Assembly: GCA_009774535.1 (NCBI GenBank)
Contig: VSNY01000065.1
Coordinates: 1-20,504 of the forward strand
Reading direction: 5' to 3'
DNA length: 20,504 nucleotides
Origin: Lachnospiraceae bacterium
Lineage (GTDB): Bacteria > Bacillota > Clostridia > Lachnospirales > Lachnospiraceae
The notes under the pieces were generated by a model. That model saw only the letters and a list, made by a program, of their open reading frames with translations, searched no databases and was not told where the DNA came from. Below are positions 14,583-20,504 of this stretch, piece by piece. The position numbers were made by a program, and so were the translations under genes. Positions within the stretch are counted from its first letter, which is position 1. Each line of letters opens with the position of its first letter.

Positions 14583-14882
14583 ATGGGATATTTAAAAGAA
14601 TTACATGGAATGACACTTCTTGGCGGAGTACCTGACGGAACATGCCCGGAATGTGCAGTAAAGCATGAACCAGATCAACCGCACAACAGGGACAGCCTTA
14701 CATACCAGTATAAATTTTACGACCAGCACGGACGCTGGCCGACTTGGAAAGATGCAATGGCGCACTGTCAGGAAGATGTCAAGAAACATTGGACGCAGGC
14801 ACTTACGGAGCGCGGAATAGAGATTGAAAAAGCTGATAGCGGATCAGAAATAGAAATCGAGGTTGGATTAAAAAATGAGTAG
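14583..14882 (+). CDS. Phage protein with CPEC motif, 99 residues
   Basis: The start at 14583 has AGGAGG 7 bases upstream. It carries GTCPECAVKHEPDQPHNRDS, then LTYQYKFYDQHGRWPTWKDA and MAHC. This pattern is common in Firmicutes phage accessory regions, always without assigned function as far as I know. The Cys/His residues could bind a metal. It overlaps the next gene by 8 bases. Confidence 0.7.
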   Translation: MGYLKELHGMTLLGGVPDGTCPECAVKHEPDQPHNRDSLTYQYKFYDQHGRWPTWKDAMAHCQEDVKKHWTQALTERGIEIEKADSGSEIEIEVGLKNE

Positions 14883-15288
14883 AGAATGTTTGGAATGTGG
14901 ATTTTTTAATATAGACACTGGAAAGTGTTCGGATGAGGTGTTTAATTGCCCGAATAAGAACAAAGCTATGACACCAGGGGAATATTCTTTGATCCAGAAA
15001 CTTAAGGAACAAAAACCAAAAGTGGATTTAATCAAGGCGTTGCGGTGCCTTGCAAGCCATGACGGAATGAATGACTGCCATGCAGACAGATGGAACAGGG
15101 AAAATAAAGAAGCGCCAAAAATGCGGTGCCATCCGCAGACGTACGGAAACAGAATGTTTAAATGCTTCACGCCCTGTCCATATTATCAGGATAGCTTCGG
15201 AACGTGTTATGGTGACGGGGAATGCAGTGAATGGCTGAACAGTGCCGCAAATATTCTGGCTTTAGAAATGTTCCCACGATCAAATTAG
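14875..15288 (+). CDS. Cysteine-rich protein, 137 residues, unknown function
   Basis: Fourteen cysteines, including CLECGFF near the start, CHADRWN in the middle, and CFTPCPYY and CYGDGECSEW near the end. They suggest two or three metal-binding knuckles or a structural zinc fold. Its start overlaps the previous gene. GAGGTTGG upstream is a moderate ribosome site. No family is recognised. Confidence 0.6.
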   Translation: MSRECLECGFFNIDTGKCSDEVFNCPNKNKAMTPGEYSLIQKLKEQKPKVDLIKALRCLASHDGMNDCHADRWNRENKEAPKMRCHPQTYGNRMFKCFTPCPYYQDSFGTCYGDGECSEWLNSAANILALEMFPRSN

Positions 15289-15313
15289 AAAAACCAAAAG
15301 AGAGAGATGACGG

Positions 15314-15511
15314 ATGAGTGAAATTTTCATGATCCAGGCACGGAGATGCAAAAGGTGCGGCAGGCTTCTGGTAAACCAGGAGAGCGTAGAACAGGGATAT
15401 GGATGCCAGTGTATAAAGAAAACAAAACAGGAAGAAATAGACAAACAGCCCATAAACGGACAAATGGAATTGTTTGATTTTTTTAAGGAAAGCGGTGGAA
15501 AAGATGCTTAA
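15314..15511 (+). CDS. DUF6011-like zinc protein with C-terminal clamp-like motif
   Basis: A 65-residue protein. The sequence CKRCGRLLVNQESVEQGYGC followed by QC is the DUF6011 zinc-knuckle pattern (Cys pairs around an S-x-x-x-G-Y-G turn). The C-terminus reads QMELFDFFKESGG, where QMELF (50-54) matches the QxxLF consensus for binding the DNA polymerase sliding clamp. The ribosome site is weak and ATG 15329 is an alternative start. It overlaps the next gene. Confidence 0.65.
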   Translation: MSEIFMIQARRCKRCGRLLVNQESVEQGYGCQCIKKTKQEEIDKQPINGQMELFDFFKESGGKDA

Positions 15512-16310
15512 AACGAAAATTGAGTGGTGTGATTCAACCTGGAATCCGGTAACCGGATGCCGCCATAATTGCCATTACTGTTATGCAAAGCGTATAGCCG
15601 AACGATTTGGCGGTTACGAACTGGGAGCTGATTATGATTTCAAAAGAATAGAGAGTGAGAGCGGTGCAATATTTGAAACAAGTCCAGCAATCCATCTGTA
15701 CAAGAGATATGCTGGTAATAGACTTGCAACTGCACCATATCCGTTCAGATTTGAGCCAACATTCCACAAGTATAGGCTTGACCAGCCAAGAAAATGGATA
15801 AAACCACAGAATATATTTGTATGCAGCATGGCTGACCTGTTCGGGAAATGGGTGCCGGATGAATGGATTCATAAAGTATTTGACACTTGCCGGAACGCGC
15901 CGCAGCACAGATATCTTTTCCTGACAAAAAATCCAGGGCGGTACACGCAGTACAGAGTGCCAGATGATAGCAATAAATGGTATGGGGCAAGCATTACACA
16001 GGAATCAGAAATGCGGCAGTTCAATGTTCTGCCAGCGGGATGTAACATTTTTGTAAGCATGGAGCCGGTTCTGGAAGATCTGCAGCCGGAGAAACACAAT
16101 ATTCTGTTTCGGCAGATCGGCTGGATCATACTTGGTGCAGAATCCGGGAAACGAAAAGACAAGGTGGTGCCGCAGGCAGAATGGATAAAGAAAATAGTTT
16201 GGCATGCAAAGGAAAGGGAAGTTCCGGTATTTATGAAAGACAGTTTGATCCCAATTGTTGGGGAAGAAAATATGCGGCGGGAATTTCCGTGGAAAAGGAG
16301 CGCAAAATGA
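15504..16310 (+). CDS. Phage Gp37/Gp68-family (DUF5131) CX3CX2C protein
   Basis: A 268-residue protein; the start at 15504 follows GGTGG and overlaps the previous stop. It begins MLKTKIEWCDSTWNPVTGC with C19, C23 and C26 spaced CX3CX2C, the iron-sulphur motif of radical-SAM enzymes, then later PQNIFVCSMADLFG, FLTKNPGR and GAESG. This matches the Gp37/Gp68 (DUF5131) family, found in many phages and believed to be radical-SAM related. The substrate is unknown. It is the first of two CxxC-cluster genes after the methyltransferase fusion. Confidence 0.85.
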   Translation: MLKTKIEWCDSTWNPVTGCRHNCHYCYAKRIAERFGGYELGADYDFKRIESESGAIFETSPAIHLYKRYAGNRLATAPYPFRFEPTFHKYRLDQPRKWIKPQNIFVCSMADLFGKWVPDEWIHKVFDTCRNAPQHRYLFLTKNPGRYTQYRVPDDSNKWYGASITQESEMRQFNVLPAGCNIFVSMEPVLEDLQPEKHNILFRQIGWIILGAESGKRKDKVVPQAEWIKKIVWHAKEREVPVFMKDSLIPIVGEENMRREFPWKRSAK

Positions 16311-16573
16311 GAAGATGCAAGGCAGAAGTGTGGAAAAATAGGAAAATAATTCCGGTTGAGGGATTATTTCATCAGTGGGCATCGGATTTTATGGAATTCG
16401 AAACAGGGCCAGGAAATTATACAGTAGCACTCATAGAATTGGACGATGGGCGCATTGTCAAAGGTGTAGCAGATACGGTAGTGTTTCTTGACAAAGTGCA
16501 GGAAACACTGCAACCAGCAGCTAAAGAAGCAGGGGCAGACGCAGCGCAGGACGTACTGATGTCAGCAACATAG
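16307..16573 (+). CDS. Small phage protein, 88 residues, unknown function
   Basis: Starts by ATGA overlap with the Gp37-like gene, with AAAAGGAG upstream. Core: VEGLFHQWASDFMEFETGPG, then NYTVALIELDDGRIVKG and VVFLDK. This looks like a small beta barrel with a conserved FHQWASDFMEFE stretch. I have no function for it. Coupling suggests co-expression with the DUF5131 protein. Confidence 0.65.
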   Translation: MRRCKAEVWKNRKIIPVEGLFHQWASDFMEFETGPGNYTVALIELDDGRIVKGVADTVVFLDKVQETLQPAAKEAGADAAQDVLMSAT

Positions 16574-16612
16574 GACAAGTAAAGCGATAAGCTACATAGA
16601 ATGAGGGCGGCA

Positions 16613-17563
16613 ATGAAAAAAAGAATAGGGCTGATTGACGTGGACGGGCATAACTTCCCGAACATACCGCTTATGAAATTATCGGCATGGCACAAAAAAC
16701 AGGGTAACAGTGTGGTATGGTATGAATTGTTTCAGCATGGATTCCCGAAAAAGCCGCTGGAAAGGGTATATATGTCAAAAATTTTCAGTTTCACGCCGGA
16801 TTATGAGTATTTTGTAAATGCAGATGAGGTCATAAAAGGTGGCAGCGGCTATTGCATAGAATTGAAAGATGGCAGAGAAGTATACAATGCTGAAAATGAC
16901 GGACAGCTTCAGCCGGAAATAGAACATATATACCTGGACTACAGCCTGTATCCAGAACTGACCAAAGATACAGCATATGGATTTATGAGCCGTGGGTGCC
17001 CAAGGGGGGGGTGTCAGTTTTGCCATGTAGGAGCAAAGGAGGGGAGATGCGCACAGAAAGTAGCCGATCTGTCGGAGTTTTGGGACGGGCAGAAATACAT
17101 TAAACTGCTTGACCCAAATCCCGCCGCTTGCAAAGAGTGGCAGGATATTTTCGGACAGCTGGCAGAATCAGGGGCATGGGTGGACTTCACACAAGGACTG
17201 GATATACGGATAATGACACAGAAAAAAATTGCGGCATTGATGGAGATAAAAGTCGGACAAGTACATTTTGCATGGGATAACTACGAAGATAAAGAAATGA
17301 TAGTGCCAAGGCTGAAAGAATTTGCCGAAATGACAGGTTGGGGAAGAAGGAAGATGAGCGTATATGTGCTGACAAATTTTAACACAACACTCGACCAGGA
17401 TTTAGACAGAATCTACACATTGAGGGATATGGGATTTACTCCGTATGTAATGATATACAATAAGCAGAATGTTGAGCGCGGGAGCGAACTGCGCCGACTG
17501 CAGAGGTGGGTAAATTCAAAAATCGGGTTCTGGGCTTGCAAAGATTTTAAAGATTTCAGGTAG
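16613..17563 (+). CDS. Radical-SAM-like phage protein with stretched cysteine motif
   Basis: A 316-residue protein; the start at 16613 is favoured by GAGGG 5 bases upstream. It begins KKRIGLIDVDGHNFPNIPLM, has RVYMSKIFSFTPDY, then TAYGFMSRGCPRGGCQFCHVG with C129, C134 and C137, and QGLDIRIM and HFAWDN further on. This is the pattern of phage radical-SAM-like proteins, which normally have CX3CX2C. Here a poly-G tract adds one Gly codon, giving CX4CX2C, which could weaken cluster binding. The enzyme type is inferred from this pattern; the substrate is unknown. Confidence 0.82.
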   Translation: MKKRIGLIDVDGHNFPNIPLMKLSAWHKKQGNSVVWYELFQHGFPKKPLERVYMSKIFSFTPDYEYFVNADEVIKGGSGYCIELKDGREVYNAENDGQLQPEIEHIYLDYSLYPELTKDTAYGFMSRGCPRGGCQFCHVGAKEGRCAQKVADLSEFWDGQKYIKLLDPNPAACKEWQDIFGQLAESGAWVDFTQGLDIRIMTQKKIAALMEIKVGQVHFAWDNYEDKEMIVPRLKEFAEMTGWGRRKMSVYVLTNFNTTLDQDLDRIYTLRDMGFTPYVMIYNKQNVERGSELRRLQRWVNSKIGFWACKDFKDFR

Positions 17564-17574
17564 CGGAGGATGGA

Positions 17575-17718
17575 ATGAATTTTAATATATGGGAACTGAA
17601 AATTATTGAAAGACTGCTTTCAAACAGACTGAGTGCGGATTTCGATCCAGAAATCAGTGATTTATTACATAAAGTCAGAAATCAGATAGCAGAAGCACCT
17701 AAGGAGAAAACATCATGA
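17575..17718 (+). CDS. Small protein, 47 residues, unknown function
   Basis: GGAGG lies 5 bases before the ATG, and the stop overlaps the RNase H start (ATGA), so the gene is translationally coupled and very likely real. The protein begins [20 protein letters not shown] and is helical throughout. No domain is recognised. Confidence 0.65.
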   Translation: MNFNIWELKIIERLLSNRLSADFDPEISDLLHKVRNQIAEAPKEKTS

Positions 17719-18203
17719 AAGTAATAATTTACACAGACGGAGCGGCAAAGATAAACCCAGACGGTCCTGGCGGGTATGGTGCAATCTTACAGTATACGGA
17801 CACCAAAGGGAAACTGCATGAAAAGGAAATGTCTGCCGGATATGATAAGACTACGAATAACCGCATGGAACTTATGGGGGTGATCACGGCACTCGAAGAA
17901 CTTAAGCGGCCATGCGAAGTGGATCTGTTTACAGACAGCCAGTATATTACAAACGCATTTAACCGCGGATGGATTGCGAACTGGAAAAAGAATGGATGGC
18001 GCAATTCAGCAAATAAGCCCGTTAAAAATCTGGAATTGTGGCAGCGGCTTATAGCAGCAGCCAGGAAACACACAGTAACATGGAACTGGGTAAAAGGGCA
18101 CAGCGGACATCCTGAAAACGAGAGATGCGATGCATTGGCTGTAGCTGCAGCGGAACAACCAGCTGGAGAACTCCTGCATGATGACGGAAAAGAAATGAGG
18201 TGA
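17715..18203 (+). CDS. rnhA: Ribonuclease HI
   Basis: A 162-residue protein with the full RNase H carboxylate set: D8 (YTDGA), E52 (NNRMEL), D74 (FTDSQY), H129 in GHSGHPENE, and D139 (ERCDALA). It cuts RNA in RNA-DNA hybrids, such as replication primers or R-loops. A segment [20 protein letters not shown] matches the bacterial type I basic protrusion. Length is normal. It is not part of a reverse transcriptase. AAGGAG lies upstream. Confidence 0.95.
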   Translation: MKVIIYTDGAAKINPDGPGGYGAILQYTDTKGKLHEKEMSAGYDKTTNNRMELMGVITALEELKRPCEVDLFTDSQYITNAFNRGWIANWKKNGWRNSANKPVKNLELWQRLIAAARKHTVTWNWVKGHSGHPENERCDALAVAAAEQPAGELLHDDGKEMR

Positions 18204-18208
18204 GCAGA

Positions 18209-18685
18209 ATGGATTACAAGGAAATAATCAGTCAGCTTCAGGACTTAAAGAAAAACAGCGAATCATTTCTCGACAAGAACGAACCAGACAGCGTTTGGAA
18301 CAACGATATTAAAGCCTTGGATGAAGCAATGGATATTATAAATGACTACTCAGCAATGGCAAAGCAGTACCGGGCATCTGTAACGAGATATGAAACCGCA
18401 AAAGATGTGATTAGATGCGGCATGGGGACGTATCAATGCCCGGACTGCAGAAACAGGGTGTTTTTTGGAAATGAACACTGCCGCAGATGTGGTCGGAAAC
18501 TTGGACGGCATCAACACGATGGCAGGCAGCGGCAGGGAAAAGATGTGAGAAAAAAAGCAGAAAGTCAAAATGAAACGATTGACTGTCCAAAATGCGGACA
18601 ACATGCTATGACAGGGCGCAGGGCAAAAAACAATGGGCATTTTCACGGTGTTTGCGCCGGATGTGGAGCGAAAGTGATTGGATAG
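18209..18685 (+). CDS. Protein with two zinc ribbons, 158 residues
   Basis: The start at 18209 is chosen over GTG 18200 because GAGGTG lies 6 bases upstream. The N-terminal 70 residues are helical (EIISQLQDLKKNSESFLDKN). Then come CPDC...CRRC and, near the end, CPKC...CAGC, two zinc ribbons joined by a basic linker. It probably binds nucleic acid or protein; the role is unknown. Confidence 0.7.
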   Translation: MDYKEIISQLQDLKKNSESFLDKNEPDSVWNNDIKALDEAMDIINDYSAMAKQYRASVTRYETAKDVIRCGMGTYQCPDCRNRVFFGNEHCRRCGRKLGRHQHDGRQRQGKDVRKKAESQNETIDCPKCGQHAMTGRRAKNNGHFHGVCAGCGAKVIG

Positions 18686-18698
18686 GGGGAGTAGGAAG

Positions 18699-18911
18699 AT
18701 GGATAATGAAAAAGTGAAAAACTGGCTGGAAACACACGATGGCGAAGATTGCTGCCGCTATTGTATACATGACTCAAGTGGATGCCCTCATGGTATGGCT
18801 TGCTATGGGGGCGCTCCAATAGAACCTCTGTGTGCATCCCAAGACATAGAAGATTTTATGGATTTGGAATGGCTACTTGAAGATATAGAGAATGGGGTGT
18901 GGGACGAATGA
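18699..18911 (+). CDS. Small cysteine-rich acidic protein, 70 residues
   Basis: GGGGGAG lies 9 bases before the ATG. It has CCRYCIHDSSGCPHGMACYG, a dense Cys cluster likely to bind a metal, then an acidic helix (DIEDFMDLEWLLEDIENG). Similar small proteins occur in Firmicutes phages without function. It overlaps the next gene by ATGA. Confidence 0.6.
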   Translation: MDNEKVKNWLETHDGEDCCRYCIHDSSGCPHGMACYGGAPIEPLCASQDIEDFMDLEWLLEDIENGVWDE

Positions 18912-19234
18912 AAAAACAGAAAAATACCTGGCGGCGCACAGTGCTGAAATATATTGTGCTGATCTTGGTAGGGATAATACTGTTCTGTATCGGATCAGCC
19001 TGTGCATATATGGAACGTGGCTATCAGGCTTTCGGTGGTGAAGTATTCGCTCTTTTCACGCCGCTGTTTTACTGGCTGATTTCACAAACGGTAAGGGATG
19101 CACTGAATTTATTTACATATATTCCAGAAATGGAAGCGGATGGAAAGAAAGAGGTAGAGCAGAAATGGCACATATCGAAATCTGGTACAGATGCCCATGC
19201 GGCACTCATCACGAAACACAGAAAAAAGCAATAA
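18908..19234 (+). CDS. Small membrane protein with two transmembrane helices
   Basis: A 108-residue protein; the start overlaps the previous stop (ATGA) and has a modest GGGGTGTGGG site. Hydrophobic segments at about 13-34 (YIVLILVGIILFCIGSACAY) and 44-62 (VFALFTPLFYWLIS) are separated by a short loop. Both ends are charged and would lie on the same side. The only membrane protein in the window. Function unknown; superinfection exclusion is one possibility but is not supported by a motif. Confidence 0.6.
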   Translation: MKKQKNTWRRTVLKYIVLILVGIILFCIGSACAYMERGYQAFGGEVFALFTPLFYWLISQTVRDALNLFTYIPEMEADGKKEVEQKWHISKSGTDAHAALITKHRKKQ

Positions 19235-19446
19235 AATGCGCGGTCGGACACGTTAGGGCAGAGCGATGGGCAGTTGGAAAGGGCGGCAAAGCAGTCAGGA
19301 TATTTGATAACTGGGCAGCAGATTCCTCACATGGAGTTAATGGTGCGTTGCGCGAAGCTGATCTGAGTGATTTCATTGAGATACGGCAGAAGCAGCTGGA
19401 AAAAGAAAGGAAGCGGAGGATAGAAGATGATAAAAGTGATATGTAA
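19165..19446 (+). CDS. Small protein with N-terminal Cys/His cluster, 93 residues
   Basis: Overlaps the membrane protein gene by 70 bases. AGAGGTAGAG upstream is a moderate site. It begins MAHIEIWYRCPCGTHHETQK and continues KAIKCAVGH, a likely metal-binding fold seen in phage small proteins ('IWYRCP.CGT...'). The C-terminus is a charged helix (IRQKQLEKERKRRIEDDK). Function unknown. Confidence 0.55.
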   Translation: MAHIEIWYRCPCGTHHETQKKAIKCAVGHVRAERWAVGKGGKAVRIFDNWAADSSHGVNGALREADLSDFIEIRQKQLEKERKRRIEDDKSDM

Positions 19447-19876
19447 CCGTTGCGGTATAGATATGACCAAAAGTGGCGCATTTGGGAGAATAACGATGGA
19501 AATACATAAGCGATCTGATTTTGCCGACAGTCCGCCTGAAAGCATGATGCGCAGATGCGAATGCTATTTTTGCAAAAAATGTATGGATACAATTTATAAT
19601 TTTACAATTACGGTACCAGAGGAAGAAACAAACCAGATGGCAGGAACTGAATTAACAGCAGAGCAGCCGAAAGTTCAACGGAAAAGGATTGACTATGGAA
19701 AAATTATGGCATTAAAAAATGCTGGATGGGATAATGGAAAAATCGCTGATGAAATGCATATGTCGAAAGCGTCAGTATCCCAGGCGGTCAGCAAATGCAA
19801 AAAAATGAGAATGGAGGGGCATTTGGATGAAGCAGAAAACAAAGGGGCGGTATCCGACAACCAGGACACAGTATAA
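19427..19876 (+). CDS. Zinc-cluster protein with C-terminal helix-turn-helix, 149 residues
   Basis: GGAGG lies 7 bases before the ATG. Residues 1-60 carry ICNRCGIDM and RRCECYFCKKC, a zinc cluster. Residues 89-125 (YGKIMALKNAGWDNGKIADE, then MHMSKASVSQAVSKCK) form a classic helix-turn-helix. A DNA-binding regulator of late or accessory genes is plausible. It overlaps the previous gene by 20 bases and the next by 50. Confidence 0.65.
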   Translation: MIKVICNRCGIDMTKSGAFGRITMEIHKRSDFADSPPESMMRRCECYFCKKCMDTIYNFTITVPEEETNQMAGTELTAEQPKVQRKRIDYGKIMALKNAGWDNGKIADEMHMSKASVSQAVSKCKKMRMEGHLDEAENKGAVSDNQDTV

Positions 19877-20108
19877 GGACGTAAAAAAATACGATCGCAC
19901 ACAGTTTGATGATTTTTGCACCAAAATATATGCAGAGGGATATCAGGATGGCAGCAGTTCCGTTCCCCAAACTGATGTCGGAACAATTATGGCAGCAGTC
20001 CAGACGGTGAAAGGAATCGGAGAAAAGCGTCTGGTACAGATTGAAGCAGCAGTATCAGCATTATTTAATACAGGAAACGGAGGTGCGGCGAATGGCGGCA
20101 GAAACTGA
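19827..20108 (+). CDS. Small protein with helix-hairpin-helix motif, 93 residues
   Basis: GGAGGGG lies 7 bases before the ATG, inside the previous gene. The N-terminus is basic. VKGIGEKRLVQIEAAV (about 61-76) is a helix-hairpin-helix-like motif used to grip DNA backbone. Function otherwise unknown. Confidence 0.55.
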   Translation: MKQKTKGRYPTTRTQYKDVKKYDRTQFDDFCTKIYAEGYQDGSSSVPQTDVGTIMAAVQTVKGIGEKRLVQIEAAVSALFNTGNGGAANGGRN

Positions 20109-20421
20109 CGGGCGGGAAAAAGCAGAAGCAATGGTGGTTGTGTATTTCAGGCGGGTAAATGATGGGTGCATTATTAATTATCAAAAGCTGGAAAATATCA
20201 GTAGGGGAGAAATTGAAGAAAGAGTGCGGCGGTACAACAAGGAATATACCGACAAGAACACTGCGCATATAGTAGAAATCGAAAAAGGGAGTTTTCTTGA
20301 ATACCTGATTGACAAATGCGAAAAGGGAATTACCTACACCAAGTCAAGCGTTGAGGATGCGATTACTGCTATTGAGAGTGCGCTGGATGCTGTACAGGAC
20401 TTAAAAGTGGCAGAACGCTGA
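20092..20421 (+). CDS. Phage protein, 109 residues, unknown function
   Basis: GGAGGTG lies 6 bases before the ATG at 20092, making this start firm. The protein is mixed alpha/beta, with EAMVVVYFRRVNDG, KLENISRGEIEERVRRYNKE and a C-terminal helix SSVEDAITAIESALDAVQDL. No known domain is seen. It overlaps the previous gene by 17 bases and is the last gene in the window. Positions 20422-20504 hold no convincing gene. Confidence 0.6.
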   Translation: MAAETDGREKAEAMVVVYFRRVNDGCIINYQKLENISRGEIEERVRRYNKEYTDKNTAHIVEIEKGSFLEYLIDKCEKGITYTKSSVEDAITAIESALDAVQDLKVAER

Positions 20422-20504
20422 AGCGCAGAGAAAGCAATTTGGTGAAATGTCAAGAGGAAAATAAAAAAGATTTTCTTGAAGAAGGGTAACTTTAATAGAC
20501 CTAC

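Noticed and set aside
17715..18203. RNase H gene as part of the missing DGR reverse transcriptase
   Set aside because: It is a complete stand-alone RNase HI with no reverse transcriptase motifs nearby.
20422..20504. Start of another gene at the right edge
   Set aside because: Only a frame of about 15 codons from GTG 20442 is visible, ending at a TAA, with no ribosome site.

Overview
This window looks like the left part of a temperate phage or prophage from a low-to-mid GC Gram-positive host, most likely a gut Clostridia/Lachnospiraceae-type bacterium. Evidence: strong AGGAGG-type ribosome binding sites before nearly every gene, A-rich codon use, tight ATGA/GTGA stop-start overlaps, and a classical order of repressor, early regulators, recombination, replication and accessory genes. 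No structural, lysis, integrase, tRNA, rRNA or CRISPR element is visible.

Layout. Positions 1-908 (minus strand) hold a toxin-antitoxin pair, with the YoeB/Txe toxin cut by the window edge, and a CI-like XRE repressor. Positions 909-1067 are a divergent control region: each direction has a promoter with a 17 bp spacer, and each spacer contains a palindromic operator-like site. Positions 1068-2743 hold small early genes: two convergent microgenes, a ribbon-helix-helix-like protein, a second XRE regulator and unknowns. Positions 2780-3325 encode a DUF6273/C-type-lectin-like protein. Its 3' end looks like a diversity-generating retroelement (DGR) variable region, followed 3 bp after the stop codon by a GC hairpin with a GAAA loop. 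No reverse transcriptase or template repeat is in the window.

Positions 3404-8274 form a recombination module: a candidate single-strand annealing protein is translationally coupled to a 1273-residue single-chain fusion of SbcD (Mre11-like nuclease) and SbcC (Rad50-like ATPase). Positions 8344-10300 hold the replication initiator-like protein, with internal repeats that could be an origin, and a DnaC-like helicase loader. RecU Holliday-junction resolvase and a Dam-type methylase follow.

Positions 11962-17563 form an accessory block. It contains a cytosine-5 methyltransferase fused in frame to a PP-loop/PAPS-reductase-like domain, a Gp37/Gp68-type (DUF5131) CX3CX2C protein, a radical-SAM-like protein whose cysteine motif is stretched by a poly-G tract, and several small zinc-binding proteins. 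Positions 17575-20421 hold RNase HI and a chain of overlapping small genes: zinc ribbons, a two-helix membrane protein, an HTH protein and an HhH protein.

The most interesting signals are the orphan DGR target, the SbcD-SbcC fusion next to an annealing protein, and the methyltransferase-PP-loop fusion close to radical-SAM-type genes. All function calls come from reading motifs by eye; no database search was possible.
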